A DNA stretch of 61,565 nt from assembly GCA_964544635.1 (NCBI GenBank), contig CAZJCK010000008.1, positions 1 through 61,565 on the forward strand, written 5' to 3'. The first letter of the stretch is position 1, and each line of letters begins with the position of its first letter. Source of the stretch: CAZJCK01 sp964544635. GTDB lineage: Bacteria; Zixibacteria; MSB-5A5; GN15; FEB-12. Positions 8,468 to 17,051 of this stretch are shown piece by piece. Made by a program: the position numbers and the translations under genes. The notes under the pieces were generated by a model. The model did not search any database and had not been told where the DNA came from. It worked only from the letters and a program-made list of their open reading frames with translations.

Positions 8468-8698
8468 GCGTCGAAGGGCTTCCGGGACGGCGTGGTCGCC
8501 ACGATGTAACGTGATGTAAGACATCCCGTTAGCGGCCAGCCGGCGCTGCCTGGCGGGCCGCCGCTCAGCTTTATCATCTTCTCAGGATTCCAGACTTTCG
8601 GCCGATACACAGGCCAGGTAACTGCCTGGGCAAAAAGGGAGCGCCGGTAGCAGGGCAGAGTGTAAATGCAATACTAATACCAGAACAAGGGGGGACAA
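8468..8698 (+). other. 231-bp intergenic leader with several hairpins before the porin gene
   Basis: No gene is visible here. Three small inverted repeats occur in order: CGTGG-TCG-CCACG (8491-8503), AACG-T-GATGT-AAG-ACATC-C-CGTT (8508-8530) and CCAGG-TAACTG-CCTGG (8614-8629). None is followed by a T run, so they are not ordinary terminators. The last one superficially recalls the B12-box of cobalamin riboswitches, but the rest of that motif is not found. A ribosome site AAGGGGGGACAA directly precedes the porin ATG. Confidence 0.35.
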
Positions 8699-10213
8699 AT
8701 GCGTCCGCACCGAATTATCGCCGTCCTGTTTGTCGCTGTGTGCATCCTGATCGGGTCGACCGCACAGGCATCCGACTTTGAACAACTGTTTAAGGCGGTT
8801 GACAAACTCGAGGCCAATCTCAAGAAGCTGATCGAGTCCGAGACCGCCGAGCGCAAGAACGCGATCGCCCGTCTCGAATCGAAAATCGCCGACGTTCCGA
8901 CCAACGGCGCGTCGGCCGAGCCGGATCCGCGCATTGCCAGGCTGGCCGAACACCTGAAGAGTCTCGCCGAGCAGGTGGCCCAGCTGAGCGCCGCTCAGGA
9001 GCCGTCGGATCGGCCGGCCGGCACCGGTGTCAGCGAAGAGACCATTCTCGAGCTGGTTAACGACATCGCCTTCCTGAAAGCCGAGAACCAGTATCTTCGT
9101 GGCCTGGTTGAGCAAAACAACACCGAGCTGGCCTCACTCAACGGCGGCTTCGTGCCGCCGCAGAACGCGGACGACGAACGCATGGTCGCCCTTACGCAAA
9201 GGATCACCGATCTTAAAGACCGCATCGCAGAATACACGGCCGATCGGCATCATACCGAGCCGGTGGCCCACGACGGCGCCACGACGGTTGGCAATTTTTC
9301 GCTGACCGGCTTTGTCGATGCCGCCAACTATACCGATTTCAGCGCCGGCGAGTCGGAGTTTTCGGTCGAACAGGTGGAGGTTGATGTCATCAATCGCTTC
9401 AGCGACCGTGCCTCGCTGCAAGCCGACATCGAGTTTGTCGACGACCACCATGGCGGCTTTGAGTTTCAACTGGAGCAGGGCTTTCTCTGGTACCGGACGT
9501 CGGGCGCTACCTCCTTTACCTTCGGCAAGTTCAACGCCCCGATCGGCTACGAGGGTGTCGATCCGGTTGACATGTACCAGTACTCCGCCGGCCTGCCCGG
9601 CAGCCTCGGCCTGCCGGGCAATCTGACCGGCCTGATGTTCACCGCCGAATTCGGCATTGCCGAGTGGTCGACATACGTAGTCAACGGCTGGGATGTCAAT
9701 GCGGACAACAACAAGGAGAAGACCTTCGGCACGCGCCTCGGTATCACGCCCGCGCCGATCTTCACCTTTGGCCTGTCGGCGATCAGCGGCGCCGAACTTG
9801 ACGACAACAACTCGAGCCGGCGCAGCGTGGCTGATATCGACTGGCTGGTCACACCGTCGCAGCGCCTTATCATCGGCGGCGAGTTCCTCTACGGTGTGGA
9901 AACCAAGGCGCTGCCGAACGACGAGAAGGCATCGTTTTACGGCGGCCTGCTGATGAGCCATGTTGCATTGGGCGAGCGCGTTGGTTTAACCGGACGAGTG
10001 AGCTACTTCGACGACCAGGATGGCGTGCGCACCGGTCACTCCCAGGCCCTGACCGAGTTCACCCTGTCGCCGTCGGTTGAGATCGTACACGGTTTCGAGG
10101 GTTTGTTCGAGTTGCGGTATGATATCAGTGATGAAGAGACATTTGAGAACAGCGACGGCGGGCATACCGACTCACGCCTGTCCACTGCCATCGAGTTTGT
10201 ATATGGCTTCTGA
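8699..10213 (+). CDS. Outer-membrane beta-barrel (porin-type) protein with N-terminal coiled coil
   Basis: A 504-residue secreted protein. Residues 1-25 form a signal peptide ending TAQAS. Residues about 26-175 are charged and heptad-like (LFKAVDKLEANLKKLIES), forming a coiled coil in the periplasm. From about residue 195 there is an alternating polar/aromatic beta-strand pattern, opening with FSLTGFVDAANYTDF and ending in FVYGF, the terminal-Phe signature of outer-membrane barrels. The layout fits BBP2-type porins. The carried substrate is unknown. Own ribosome site and terminator indicate a monocistronic unit. Confidence 0.85.
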   Translation: MRPHRIIAVLFVAVCILIGSTAQASDFEQLFKAVDKLEANLKKLIESETAERKNAIARLESKIADVPTNGASAEPDPRIARLAEHLKSLAEQVAQLSAAQEPSDRPAGTGVSEETILELVNDIAFLKAENQYLRGLVEQNNTELASLNGGFVPPQNADDERMVALTQRITDLKDRIAEYTADRHHTEPVAHDGATTVGNFSLTGFVDAANYTDFSAGESEFSVEQVEVDVINRFSDRASLQADIEFVDDHHGGFEFQLEQGFLWYRTSGATSFTFGKFNAPIGYEGVDPVDMYQYSAGLPGSLGLPGNLTGLMFTAEFGIAEWSTYVVNGWDVNADNNKEKTFGTRLGITPAPIFTFGLSAISGAELDDNNSSRRSVADIDWLVTPSQRLIIGGEFLYGVETKALPNDEKASFYGGLLMSHVALGERVGLTGRVSYFDDQDGVRTGHSQALTEFTLSPSVEIVHGFEGLFELRYDISDEETFENSDGGHTDSRLSTAIEFVYGF

Positions 10214-10237
10214 GTGAGTGATGCAGAAGTCTGCCAG

Positions 10238-10268
10238 CGGGTCGACACACGTCGGCCCGTTTTTTTTA
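10238..10268 (+). terminator. Rho-independent terminator after the porin gene
   Basis: CGGGTCGAC and GTCGGCCCG pair across the loop ACAC with one G-T wobble, followed by eight T residues. It ends the plus-strand porin transcript and overlaps the stop codon of the convergent glycosyltransferase gene. Confidence 0.9.
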
Positions 10269-11408
10269 TCCGGAGGACTTCAGGCCACCGAAAATTTCTT
10301 CAAGGCGCCTGCAGTACGTATGGTGCGAGTATTTCTCGACCGCATCGGTGCGAGCCTTTTGAGCGACGCGGCCACGCAACGATTCATCGTCGAGCAGTCG
10401 CTTCAGGGCATCAGCCAGCGCTCGAGCATTCCGTGGTGGGACCAGGAGGCCATTCTGTTCGTGTTGCAGGATACCCGGAGTGCCGCCGGAGTTGGTGCCG
10501 ACCACGGGCAGGCCGGCCGCCATCGCCTCAATCGTCACCATGCCATAGGTTTCACCATGGGATGCCATGGCGAATAGATCCGAGGCTGCATAGGCCAGCT
10601 CGATTTCGTTGAGGTGCGGATGGAAGGTGACATAGTCGGCGATACTCAGCTCAGCGGTAAGCCGCTTCAGGTACTGATAAAACTCCTCCCATTCACCGTG
10701 CGAACGGTCACCGACGATCAGCAGGCGTACCGGGTGATTCTCTTCGTGCAACCGCGCTGCGGCGCGCACCAGCTCTTCCTGGCCCTTCTTCGGGTCGAGC
10801 CGGCCAACCAGTCCGACAACCGGCAGGTCGTCGGGCAAGAGAAAGCGCTTGCGGGCGGCAGTGCGGTCGGGCAGGCCGCGGGTAAAGCGTTCGGTTTCAA
10901 TTCCGAACGGCGCGATATGGATGCGTTCCGGATCAACTATCGTGTACTCGCGCACCTGGGCGCCGAGCAGTTCCAGCGGCGTGATCCAGGCATCGAGCTT
11001 GCGATACAGCCAGGAATGAATGCTGTCGCGTTTCGGCCCGCCCATTTGCATGTGCTGCATATACGAGATGCTGAACGGGCTGTCGCTCCAGCGGCGGCAG
11101 AGCACCCCGAACTGGATGGCGCGGCTGGTGTGAATGACGAAGTGGTCGAGCTGGTCGGCGTTGCACTGGCGGGCCAGGCGACGGGCACGCCAGAGATCTG
11201 ACAGTTTGGAACCAAGGTCGAAGCTGCGCACCGGCAGGCCGGCTTCATCCGCCTGGCGGATCAGGCGGCTGTTGGTGTTGCCGTACAGGACGATGCGCCA
11301 GTTGCGGCGCGTCAGCCAGTCGGCGATACGCACGACATTCATCTCCAGGCCGCCCCACGAACGGGAGGGACAGAGAAAACCGATAGTACCGTTAGATATT
11401 GCCGGCAT
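10266..11408 (-). CDS. Glycosyltransferase family 4 (GT-B fold)
   Basis: A 380-residue cytosolic glycosyltransferase. The N-terminal half has the acceptor-side start GFLCPSRSWGGLEMNVVRIA. The C-terminal half carries the nucleotide-sugar side: VVGLVGRLDPKKGQEELV, then LFAMASHGETYGMVTIEAMA with the E-x7-E type retaining motif, and GLPVVGTNSGGTPGIL. The sugar donor cannot be told. It is the most distal gene of a minus-strand group that includes O-antigen ligase and heptose isomerase, so a role in cell-surface polysaccharide assembly is likely. Confidence 0.93.
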   Translation of the reverse strand: MPAISNGTIGFLCPSRSWGGLEMNVVRIADWLTRRNWRIVLYGNTNSRLIRQADEAGLPVRSFDLGSKLSDLWRARRLARQCNADQLDHFVIHTSRAIQFGVLCRRWSDSPFSISYMQHMQMGGPKRDSIHSWLYRKLDAWITPLELLGAQVREYTIVDPERIHIAPFGIETERFTRGLPDRTAARKRFLLPDDLPVVGLVGRLDPKKGQEELVRAAARLHEENHPVRLLIVGDRSHGEWEEFYQYLKRLTAELSIADYVTFHPHLNEIELAYAASDLFAMASHGETYGMVTIEAMAAGLPVVGTNSGGTPGILQHEQNGLLVPPRNARALADALKRLLDDESLRGRVAQKARTDAVEKYSHHTYCRRLEEIFGGLKSSG

Positions 11409-11489
11409 GAACTAAAGATAGATCAAAGCGCTGGTCAGCGCAGGTGAAACCGAAGATGGATTGACTGAATCTGAAACCGCCCGGATGAC

Positions 11490-11765
11490 TCAGGAGGCCG
11501 CTTGTTCCGATTCCGATGCCGGCTGAGCCGATTGCTCCTCGGGTTTCCCCTTGACCCAGATTGCCAGCGGTACCAGAATACAATAGCCGAGGACCAGCAG
11601 GATCGGCGCCAGGGTGATCGATCCCTGCCCGAGGCTGATATAGCCCACGATGATCACGACCAGCGCGATCGCGAAGATGACATAGTTCTTCGGACCGAAC
11701 GGCCACTTGATATCATCAGTTCGCTTGGGTTTCGGGGCGGCTGTCTGTTTCGCTTTTCGTGCCAT
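11490..11765 (-). CDS. Small two-helix membrane protein, DUF3098-like
   Basis: A 91-residue protein with a basic N-terminus (MARKAKQTAAPKPKR), two transmembrane helices at about residues 28-47 and 52-71, and a Glu/Ser/Ala-rich cytosolic tail. The WPFGPKNYVIFAIALVVI segment resembles DUF3098 proteins of the FCB group. No function is known for that family. It lies 36 bp downstream of the O-antigen ligase gene in the same direction. Confidence 0.7.
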   Translation of the reverse strand: MARKAKQTAAPKPKRTDDIKWPFGPKNYVIFAIALVVIIVGYISLGQGSITLAPILLVLGYCILVPLAIWVKGKPEEQSAQPASESEQAAS

Positions 11766-11801
11766 AACAGGCTCTCTATCTATCCTATTGAGAACGTCTT
11801 G

Positions 11802-13061
11802 TCAAGATCTTTCAGAATCGGGGGTGTTTTCGATCACCTGTTTATACCACGGCCACAAGCCGACCGCCCAGGCAAACATGAGCATCTGGCGTACTTCTTC
11901 GTCGACAAACGTAGCCTCAAACAGGCTGGTGAAGAAAAAGGCGGCCGAGGCTGCCAGCGCCGCCCCGCTGTACGCGCGTACTTCATCGTCACCGGAACGA
12001 TAGCCGCGCCAGAGCAGACGGGCCAAAATCACCCAGATGGCGAGAAAGGTAACCGCCCCTGGAATGCCGGCAGCCGCCATCAGGTGCAGGCTGTCGTTGT
12101 GGGCATGGGGAAGCTTGCGGTAGTCGGCGATGTCGGGCGGGAGGCGTTTGGCATAGTTGGGCGGAAAGAACCCCGGCCCGACCCCGAAAATCGGGTGTTC
12201 CAGCGCCATGTCAATCGAGTGTCTCCAGATATACGGCCGTCCGCCCTCGTAGTTGGGATTGAGGTCATTCTTGCCGGCCGTGACAATTCGATCAGCCATT
12301 TGGGGGGCGGCGACCAAGAGCGTGATCAATACTAATATCAGCAGGCCAATCAACCCGACCGCACGTTTCCAGCCGGCGGTCAGGGCGGCCAGCCCGAGCG
12401 CCACAAAGATAGATGCCAGCGATCCGCGGCTGTAGGTCCAGACGGTGGCGAGGGTGGCGAACGAGGTCGCGACCAGGCCCGAGACACGGAGCCAGAGTGG
12501 ATGATCCCAGAAGCGTAGGAGGGTCCAGGTGAGGATAAATACGGCCGCCGTGGCGAGGTAATTGCCGAAAGTGATCCGTGTCGAAAAGCCGCCGAAGATG
12601 CGATAGGTGTCGTCTCCGGCCGGAAGCGGCGGCACTTTCTTGAACCAGTAAACACCGGTAAAGTGCTGAATTATACCATAGAGTGCGATCATGCCGACGC
12701 CGATTACGAATATTACTATCAGCGGCCGTCGGTAGCGACGTTCGGCCAGCAGAAACACGCCGATGGGCACCGCCGCAAACAGCCACTCGCCGCGCATGTC
12801 ATTCAGACCAACCATGAAGTCGGGTGAAACGGCCGCAGCAATCAGTAGCCAGACAATATAGGCGAGAATTGCCCAGTAGAGAGGCCGCAATTTGCCGACG
12901 AAGGGATTTGCCCGCCACCAGACCTGGCCAATCAAGAAGATGCCGATCGACAGCCCGAGACCAATCTGGGCAAAGGCGATCGACAGAACCGAGGCGAAGA
13001 CGAAGAGGGCGTAGGCAGCAAACAGGACGTCTTTCAGCACCTGCTGACCGCGCGCCGTCAT
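11802..13061 (-). CDS. O-antigen ligase / polymerase family membrane protein
   Basis: A 419-residue polytopic protein with about ten or eleven hydrophobic helices and one large periplasmic loop. That loop carries the family signature: GRPYIWRHSIDMALEHPIFG followed by LPHAHNDSLHLMAAAGIPG, matching the conserved R-x3-W and H-x2-N-H features of WaaL/Wzy ligases. Such enzymes transfer or polymerise undecaprenyl-linked glycans on the periplasmic face. The start overlaps the gmhA stop by 4 bp, so it is co-translated with a heptose enzyme, which fits lipopolysaccharide assembly. Confidence 0.9.
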   Translation of the reverse strand: MTARGQQVLKDVLFAAYALFVFASVLSIAFAQIGLGLSIGIFLIGQVWWRANPFVGKLRPLYWAILAYIVWLLIAAAVSPDFMVGLNDMRGEWLFAAVPIGVFLLAERRYRRPLIVIFVIGVGMIALYGIIQHFTGVYWFKKVPPLPAGDDTYRIFGGFSTRITFGNYLATAAVFILTWTLLRFWDHPLWLRVSGLVATSFATLATVWTYSRGSLASIFVALGLAALTAGWKRAVGLIGLLILVLITLLVAAPQMADRIVTAGKNDLNPNYEGGRPYIWRHSIDMALEHPIFGVGPGFFPPNYAKRLPPDIADYRKLPHAHNDSLHLMAAAGIPGAVTFLAIWVILARLLWRGYRSGDDEVRAYSGAALAASAAFFFTSLFEATFVDEEVRQMLMFAWAVGLWPWYKQVIENTPDSERS

Positions 13062-13648
13062 CCGAACAGGTCGCTTTCTATCAGGTCGACGAGGGAATGA
13101 ATGATGAAGATCTGTTCTTCCTGAACCCGCTGGGTTGACGAGTGCGGGACAATGAGCGCACGGTCGACCATGCTACCCAGCTTACCGCCGGTTCCGCCCA
13201 GCAGCGCGGTGGTCAGTATCCCCATGCCGCGGGCAGTCTGCACCGCTTTGATCAGGTTGGGGGAGTTGCCGGAGGTGGAGATGACCATGAGCATGTCGCC
13301 TTTGTGCCCCAGTCCTTCAACCTGGCGGGCGAAGACGGCATCGAAACCGTAGTCGTTGGCGCAGGCCGTCATGACTGACGGGTCGACACACAGGGCAATT
13401 GCGGGGAGTGACTGACGGTTGCGTTCGGAGGTCAGCCGTACGATCATTTCGCCTGCGAAGTGCGAGGCGTCGGCGGCCGAGCCACCGTTGCCGGCCAACA
13501 GCAGTTTACCGCCAGAGCCGAGAACACCGGCGATGACGGCGGCCATGTCCAGAATCCGGTCGCCCATCTCTTCAACGACCGCCTTGCGGAGGATGGCCGA
13601 TTCGTCGGCGGCGCGCCTGAGTTCGATGAGTTTCTGGTCGCGGTTCAT
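13058..13648 (-). CDS. gmhA: Sedoheptulose 7-phosphate isomerase (phosphoheptose isomerase)
   Basis: Converts sedoheptulose 7-phosphate to glycero-manno-heptose 7-phosphate for the lipopolysaccharide inner core. The SIS-domain motifs LLLAGNGGSAADASHFAGE and MVISTSGNSPNLIKAV are present, with the catalytic Glu of the first motif and the late EEQIFIIHSLVD helix holding the His. The ATG at 13648 gives 196 residues, the normal family length; a longer in-frame start exists but runs through the upstream gene. Start and stop overlap the neighbours by ATGA on both sides, showing translational coupling with GGGP synthase and O-antigen ligase. Confidence 0.93.
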   Translation of the reverse strand: MNRDQKLIELRRAADESAILRKAVVEEMGDRILDMAAVIAGVLGSGGKLLLAGNGGSAADASHFAGEMIVRLTSERNRQSLPAIALCVDPSVMTACANDYGFDAVFARQVEGLGHKGDMLMVISTSGNSPNLIKAVQTARGMGILTTALLGGTGGKLGSMVDRALIVPHSSTQRVQEEQIFIIHSLVDLIESDLFG

Positions 13649-14412
13649 ATCTCGAGGGTATTGCGCTGGTGGACAGCGTCGGTGAATTCTTTCAGCCGGT
13701 CGGCCGACATCTGCTTTTCCATCGAATTGCCGACGACCACGAATGCAGCGCCCGCTTCGATCCGTTCGGCGCACTCCTTCGGGCTGCGCAGTCCACCGCC
13801 GACGATGACCGGAATATCGATATAGTTGTTTACATCCCGGACCATTTCAACCGGCACCGGTTGTTCGGCGCCCGAACCGGCCTCGAGGTAGACGAACTTC
13901 ATACCAAAGTACTGAGCGGCCAGGCTGGTGGCGCGGGCGATGTCGGTCTTGGTGCGCGGAATGGGGAGGGTGCCGGAAATGTACTGCACCGATGTCAGCG
14001 GGCCCGACTCGATTAACAGGTAAGCCGTTGGGATCGGTTCGATACCGAAGCGCTTGACCAGCGGTGCGCCCTTGACCTGTTCGTCGATCAGGTAGTTCGG
14101 GTTGCGGCCGGACAGCAACGATGAAAACAGGATGGCGTCGGCATCGGGAGCGATCTGCGCGAACGAACCGGGGAAGATGATCACCGGCAATGATGTCCTG
14201 GCCTTGATTTCGCGAACCGCCCGCGCAAACGTTGAGTCGATGGCGAACGAGGTACCGACAAGTATTGCGTCAACCCCGCACTCTTCAGCTGCTTCCGCCT
14301 GTGACAGGTAATACTCTGAATTGGTGCTGTCGGGGTCGATCAGGAGCAGGAAGCCGCCGCCGCGCTGGGCGCCGACTGACAGCAAGTATTCGTAAACGCG
14401 CGACTCAGGCAT
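13645..14412 (-). CDS. Geranylgeranylglyceryl phosphate synthase family protein
   Basis: A 255-residue TIM-barrel prenyltransferase of the PcrB/GGGPS family. These enzymes attach a polyprenyl chain to sn-glycerol 1-phosphate by an ether bond, the step that founds archaeal lipids. Visible motifs are GGFLLLIDPDSTN at the start (phosphate and Mg site), KFVYLEAGSGAEQPVP (the EAGSGA motif), and IPVIVGGGLRSPKECAERI. The length and the longer N-terminal part fit the group found in archaea and FCB bacteria rather than short Firmicutes PcrB. It lies between alaS and gmhA with short overlaps on both sides. Chain-length specificity cannot be read from sequence. Confidence 0.88.
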   Translation of the reverse strand: MPESRVYEYLLSVGAQRGGGFLLLIDPDSTNSEYYLSQAEAAEECGVDAILVGTSFAIDSTFARAVREIKARTSLPVIIFPGSFAQIAPDADAILFSSLLSGRNPNYLIDEQVKGAPLVKRFGIEPIPTAYLLIESGPLTSVQYISGTLPIPRTKTDIARATSLAAQYFGMKFVYLEAGSGAEQPVPVEMVRDVNNYIDIPVIVGGGLRSPKECAERIEAGAAFVVVGNSMEKQMSADRLKEFTDAVHQRNTLEI

Positions 14413-17047
14413 TCTCACGCTCCTCCAGCTCGTTGATAAGCGACAGGGCGACGTCAAAGAGCGCCTGGCTGTCGGTATCGTCGGCGACTGAACCCTGGGC
14501 GAACGACGGTTTGCCGCCGCCGCGACCGCCGAACTTCGGCAACAACTGCCTGGCGACATTACCGATGTGAATATTGAATTCTTTCACCGCCCGACTGGAG
14601 GCGCCGCCCATCCAGGTCCGCTTACCGTTCACCTGGCCGACACCAATCGCTACCACCGGTTGGTGCGACTCTTTATGGCTGTCCAGCCAGGCGCCCATGA
14701 CCTCACGGTCGGACTCGCCGAAGTCGTTGGTCCAGACTGTAAGGTCATTGATTGAGGTCTTAGTGCCCACCGTCCCGCCGGCGCCGGAGAACATCTCGCT
14801 CTTTACCTTCTTCAATTCTTTCTGAAGCTGCGAGTTGTTTTCTTTCAGTTGCGCCACGCCGGAGAGCGATTCCGACTCAGGACGTCCAACTATGGTCGCA
14901 ACCTCCTGGCGATACTTCTTCAGGTTGAGCATGTGTTCGACAGCGGTGCGCCCGGTGATGGCTTCAAGACGTCGTACGCCCGACGCGATGCCAGTCTCCA
15001 ACGTTATAAAGAACGGCCCGATCTGGGCGGTGTTGTGCACGTGCGTGCCACCGCACAGTTCTTTCGAGAAGTCTTCGACCGATACCACGCGAACCGTATC
15101 GCCATACTTTTCGCCAAAGAGGGCCATCGCGCCGGCCTTGCGAGCGGAGTCGACATTCATGATGTCGGTGCGCACAGCGTGCCCCTTCAGGATCTCGTGG
15201 TTGACGATCTGTTCGACGCGGGCGATCTCTTCGTCGGTGAGCGGCTGGTGGTGTGAAAAGTCGAAACGCATGCGGTCGGGACCGACGTATGACCCGGACT
15301 GCTTGATATGTTCACCCAGCACGTCGCGCAGGGCGCGGTGCGCCAAATGGGTGACCGTATGGTTGCGCATAATGTCCCAGCGACGGTCGCTGTTCACTTC
15401 GGCCGTTACCGTGTACGGTTTGACGTCATAGCCGTCAAAATCTTCCAGCTTGCCGCGCCTCAGCGGCCCGACGTGAATATAGTGGTTCTTGTGCTGGTGC
15501 ATCTCGCGGACATCGAGTTCGACGGTGTCATTGTAGATACGTCCGATATCGCTCACCTGCCCGCCCGCCTCGACATAAAACGGCGTGCGGTCGAGTACTA
15601 TGGCGATATGCTGGTCGTCGACGAAATAAACGCCCCTCACGGTTGCATCCGCGGTCAGTGACTCGCGCACAAAGTCCGTCGGCGGCAGACTGTCGGGAAT
15701 CTTGCTCAGTATCGGTGCGATGGCGCTGGCGCCGCCTCCGAAATCCGAGGCCGCTCGCGACTGCTCTTTTTGCTTCTTCATTGCCGCTTCGAAGCCATCG
15801 AGATCCACCGTCATACCCTGCTCCTCGGCCATGACCTCGGTCAGATCGACCGGGAAACCGTAGGTATCATACAGTTTGAAGGCGGCATCACCGGGCACAA
15901 CGCTGTTGCCCGACGCTTTCAGCTTGCCGGCGAAATCGTCGAACAGTTGCAGGCCGGTTTCAAGGGTGCGGCCGAACGATTCTTCCTCTGCACGTATCAC
16001 GTTCTCGACGTGCCCCTGCTTTTCGCGGATCTCGGGGTAGGCGCCGCCCATCTCTTCGACCAGCGTCGGGACGACCTTGTGAATAAACGGCTGGGTAGCA
16101 CCAAGGAGGCGGCCGTGACGGGCGGCGCGACGAAGGATGCGTCGCAGCACATACCCCTGGCCCTCGTTGGAAATACCGGCGCCGTCGGCAATCGCGAACG
16201 TCAGGGCGCGAACGTGGTCGGCGATGACGCGATGCGACGATTTGTTGTCGTGGTAATGCGAGCCGAGCAGGTCGGCGATGCGATTGATCAGCGCCTGGAA
16301 CAGGTCGATCTCATAATTGGATTCGGCGTCCTGCAGGATCGCCGCCCAGCGCTCGAGGCCGGCGCCGGTATCGACCGACGGTTTCGGCAGCGGCACCAGT
16401 TCGCCGGTGCGCAACTGATCGAACTGCATGAATACCAGGTTCCAGATCTCGACAAATCGATCGGTTTCGCCGTTGACGACATCGTTGGGACCGGTGCCGA
16501 ACTTTCTGCCGCGATCGTAGTGAATCTCGGAACACGGCCCGTTGGGGCCGACATCTCCCATCGACCAGTAGTTGTCTTTTCTGCCGAACCGAAGGATGCG
16601 GCCGTCTTTCAGTTCCGGCGCGATCTTCGCCCACAGCTCGTACGCTTCGTCATCCTCTTCATAGACGGTTGCATACAACCGGTCGGGCGACAGCTTGATC
16701 TCTTTGGTCACCAGGTCCCAGGCGAACTTGATCGCCGCCTCCTTGAAATAGTCGCCGAACGAGAAGTTGCCGAGCATTTCGAAGAAGGTATGGTGGCGGG
16801 CGGTGAAACCGACATTATCCAGATCGTTGTGCTTGCCGCCGGCGCGAATGCACTTCTGGCTCGAGGTGGCGCGATTGTACTCGACCGTGTCCTTGCCGGT
16901 GAACACATCCTTGAACTGGTTCATGCCGGCGTTGGTAAACAAGAGGGTCGGGTCGTCGTAGGGGATGACGGGTGACGACGCTACGTGGCGGTGACCACGG
17001 GCTTCGAAAAAACTGATAAAAGCTTGTCGTATATCGGCTGTCTTGAT
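14405..17047 (-). CDS. alaS: Alanyl-tRNA synthetase, apparent AUC start codon
   Basis: Charges tRNA-Ala with alanine and edits mischarged tRNA. The class II core (LLFTNAGMNQFKDVFTGK, RHHTFFEMLGNFSFGDYF), the editing-domain metal motifs NHTVTHLAHRA and ELCGGTHV, and the C-terminal DHHA1-type domain (GGRGGGKPSFAQG) are present. Homology begins well before the first ATG at 16942: codons from 17047 read IKTADIRQAFISFFEARGH, matching the canonical N-terminus. Between the upstream in-frame stop and this point no ATG, GTG or TTG exists. GGAGAG lies 7 nt before the ATC at 17047, so ATC is taken as start (880 residues, E. coli enzyme 876). A sequencing error of ATG is the alternative. Confidence 0.93.
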   Translation of the reverse strand: MKTADIRQAFISFFEARGHRHVASSPVIPYDDPTLLFTNAGMNQFKDVFTGKDTVEYNRATSSQKCIRAGGKHNDLDNVGFTARHHTFFEMLGNFSFGDYFKEAAIKFAWDLVTKEIKLSPDRLYATVYEEDDEAYELWAKIAPELKDGRILRFGRKDNYWSMGDVGPNGPCSEIHYDRGRKFGTGPNDVVNGETDRFVEIWNLVFMQFDQLRTGELVPLPKPSVDTGAGLERWAAILQDAESNYEIDLFQALINRIADLLGSHYHDNKSSHRVIADHVRALTFAIADGAGISNEGQGYVLRRILRRAARHGRLLGATQPFIHKVVPTLVEEMGGAYPEIREKQGHVENVIRAEEESFGRTLETGLQLFDDFAGKLKASGNSVVPGDAAFKLYDTYGFPVDLTEVMAEEQGMTVDLDGFEAAMKKQKEQSRAASDFGGGASAIAPILSKIPDSLPPTDFVRESLTADATVRGVYFVDDQHIAIVLDRTPFYVEAGGQVSDIGRIYNDTVELDVREMHQHKNHYIHVGPLRRGKLEDFDGYDVKPYTVTAEVNSDRRWDIMRNHTVTHLAHRALRDVLGEHIKQSGSYVGPDRMRFDFSHHQPLTDEEIARVEQIVNHEILKGHAVRTDIMNVDSARKAGAMALFGEKYGDTVRVVSVEDFSKELCGGTHVHNTAQIGPFFITLETGIASGVRRLEAITGRTAVEHMLNLKKYRQEVATIVGRPESESLSGVAQLKENNSQLQKELKKVKSEMFSGAGGTVGTKTSINDLTVWTNDFGESDREVMGAWLDSHKESHQPVVAIGVGQVNGKRTWMGGASSRAVKEFNIHIGNVARQLLPKFGGRGGGKPSFAQGSVADDTDSQALFDVALSLINELEERENA

Positions 17048-17051
17048 GGCA

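Noticed and set aside
8613..8630. Possible cobalamin riboswitch (B12-box-like GCCAGGTAACTGCC)
   Set aside because: The box is one base short, and the conserved core elements that should lie upstream are not found.
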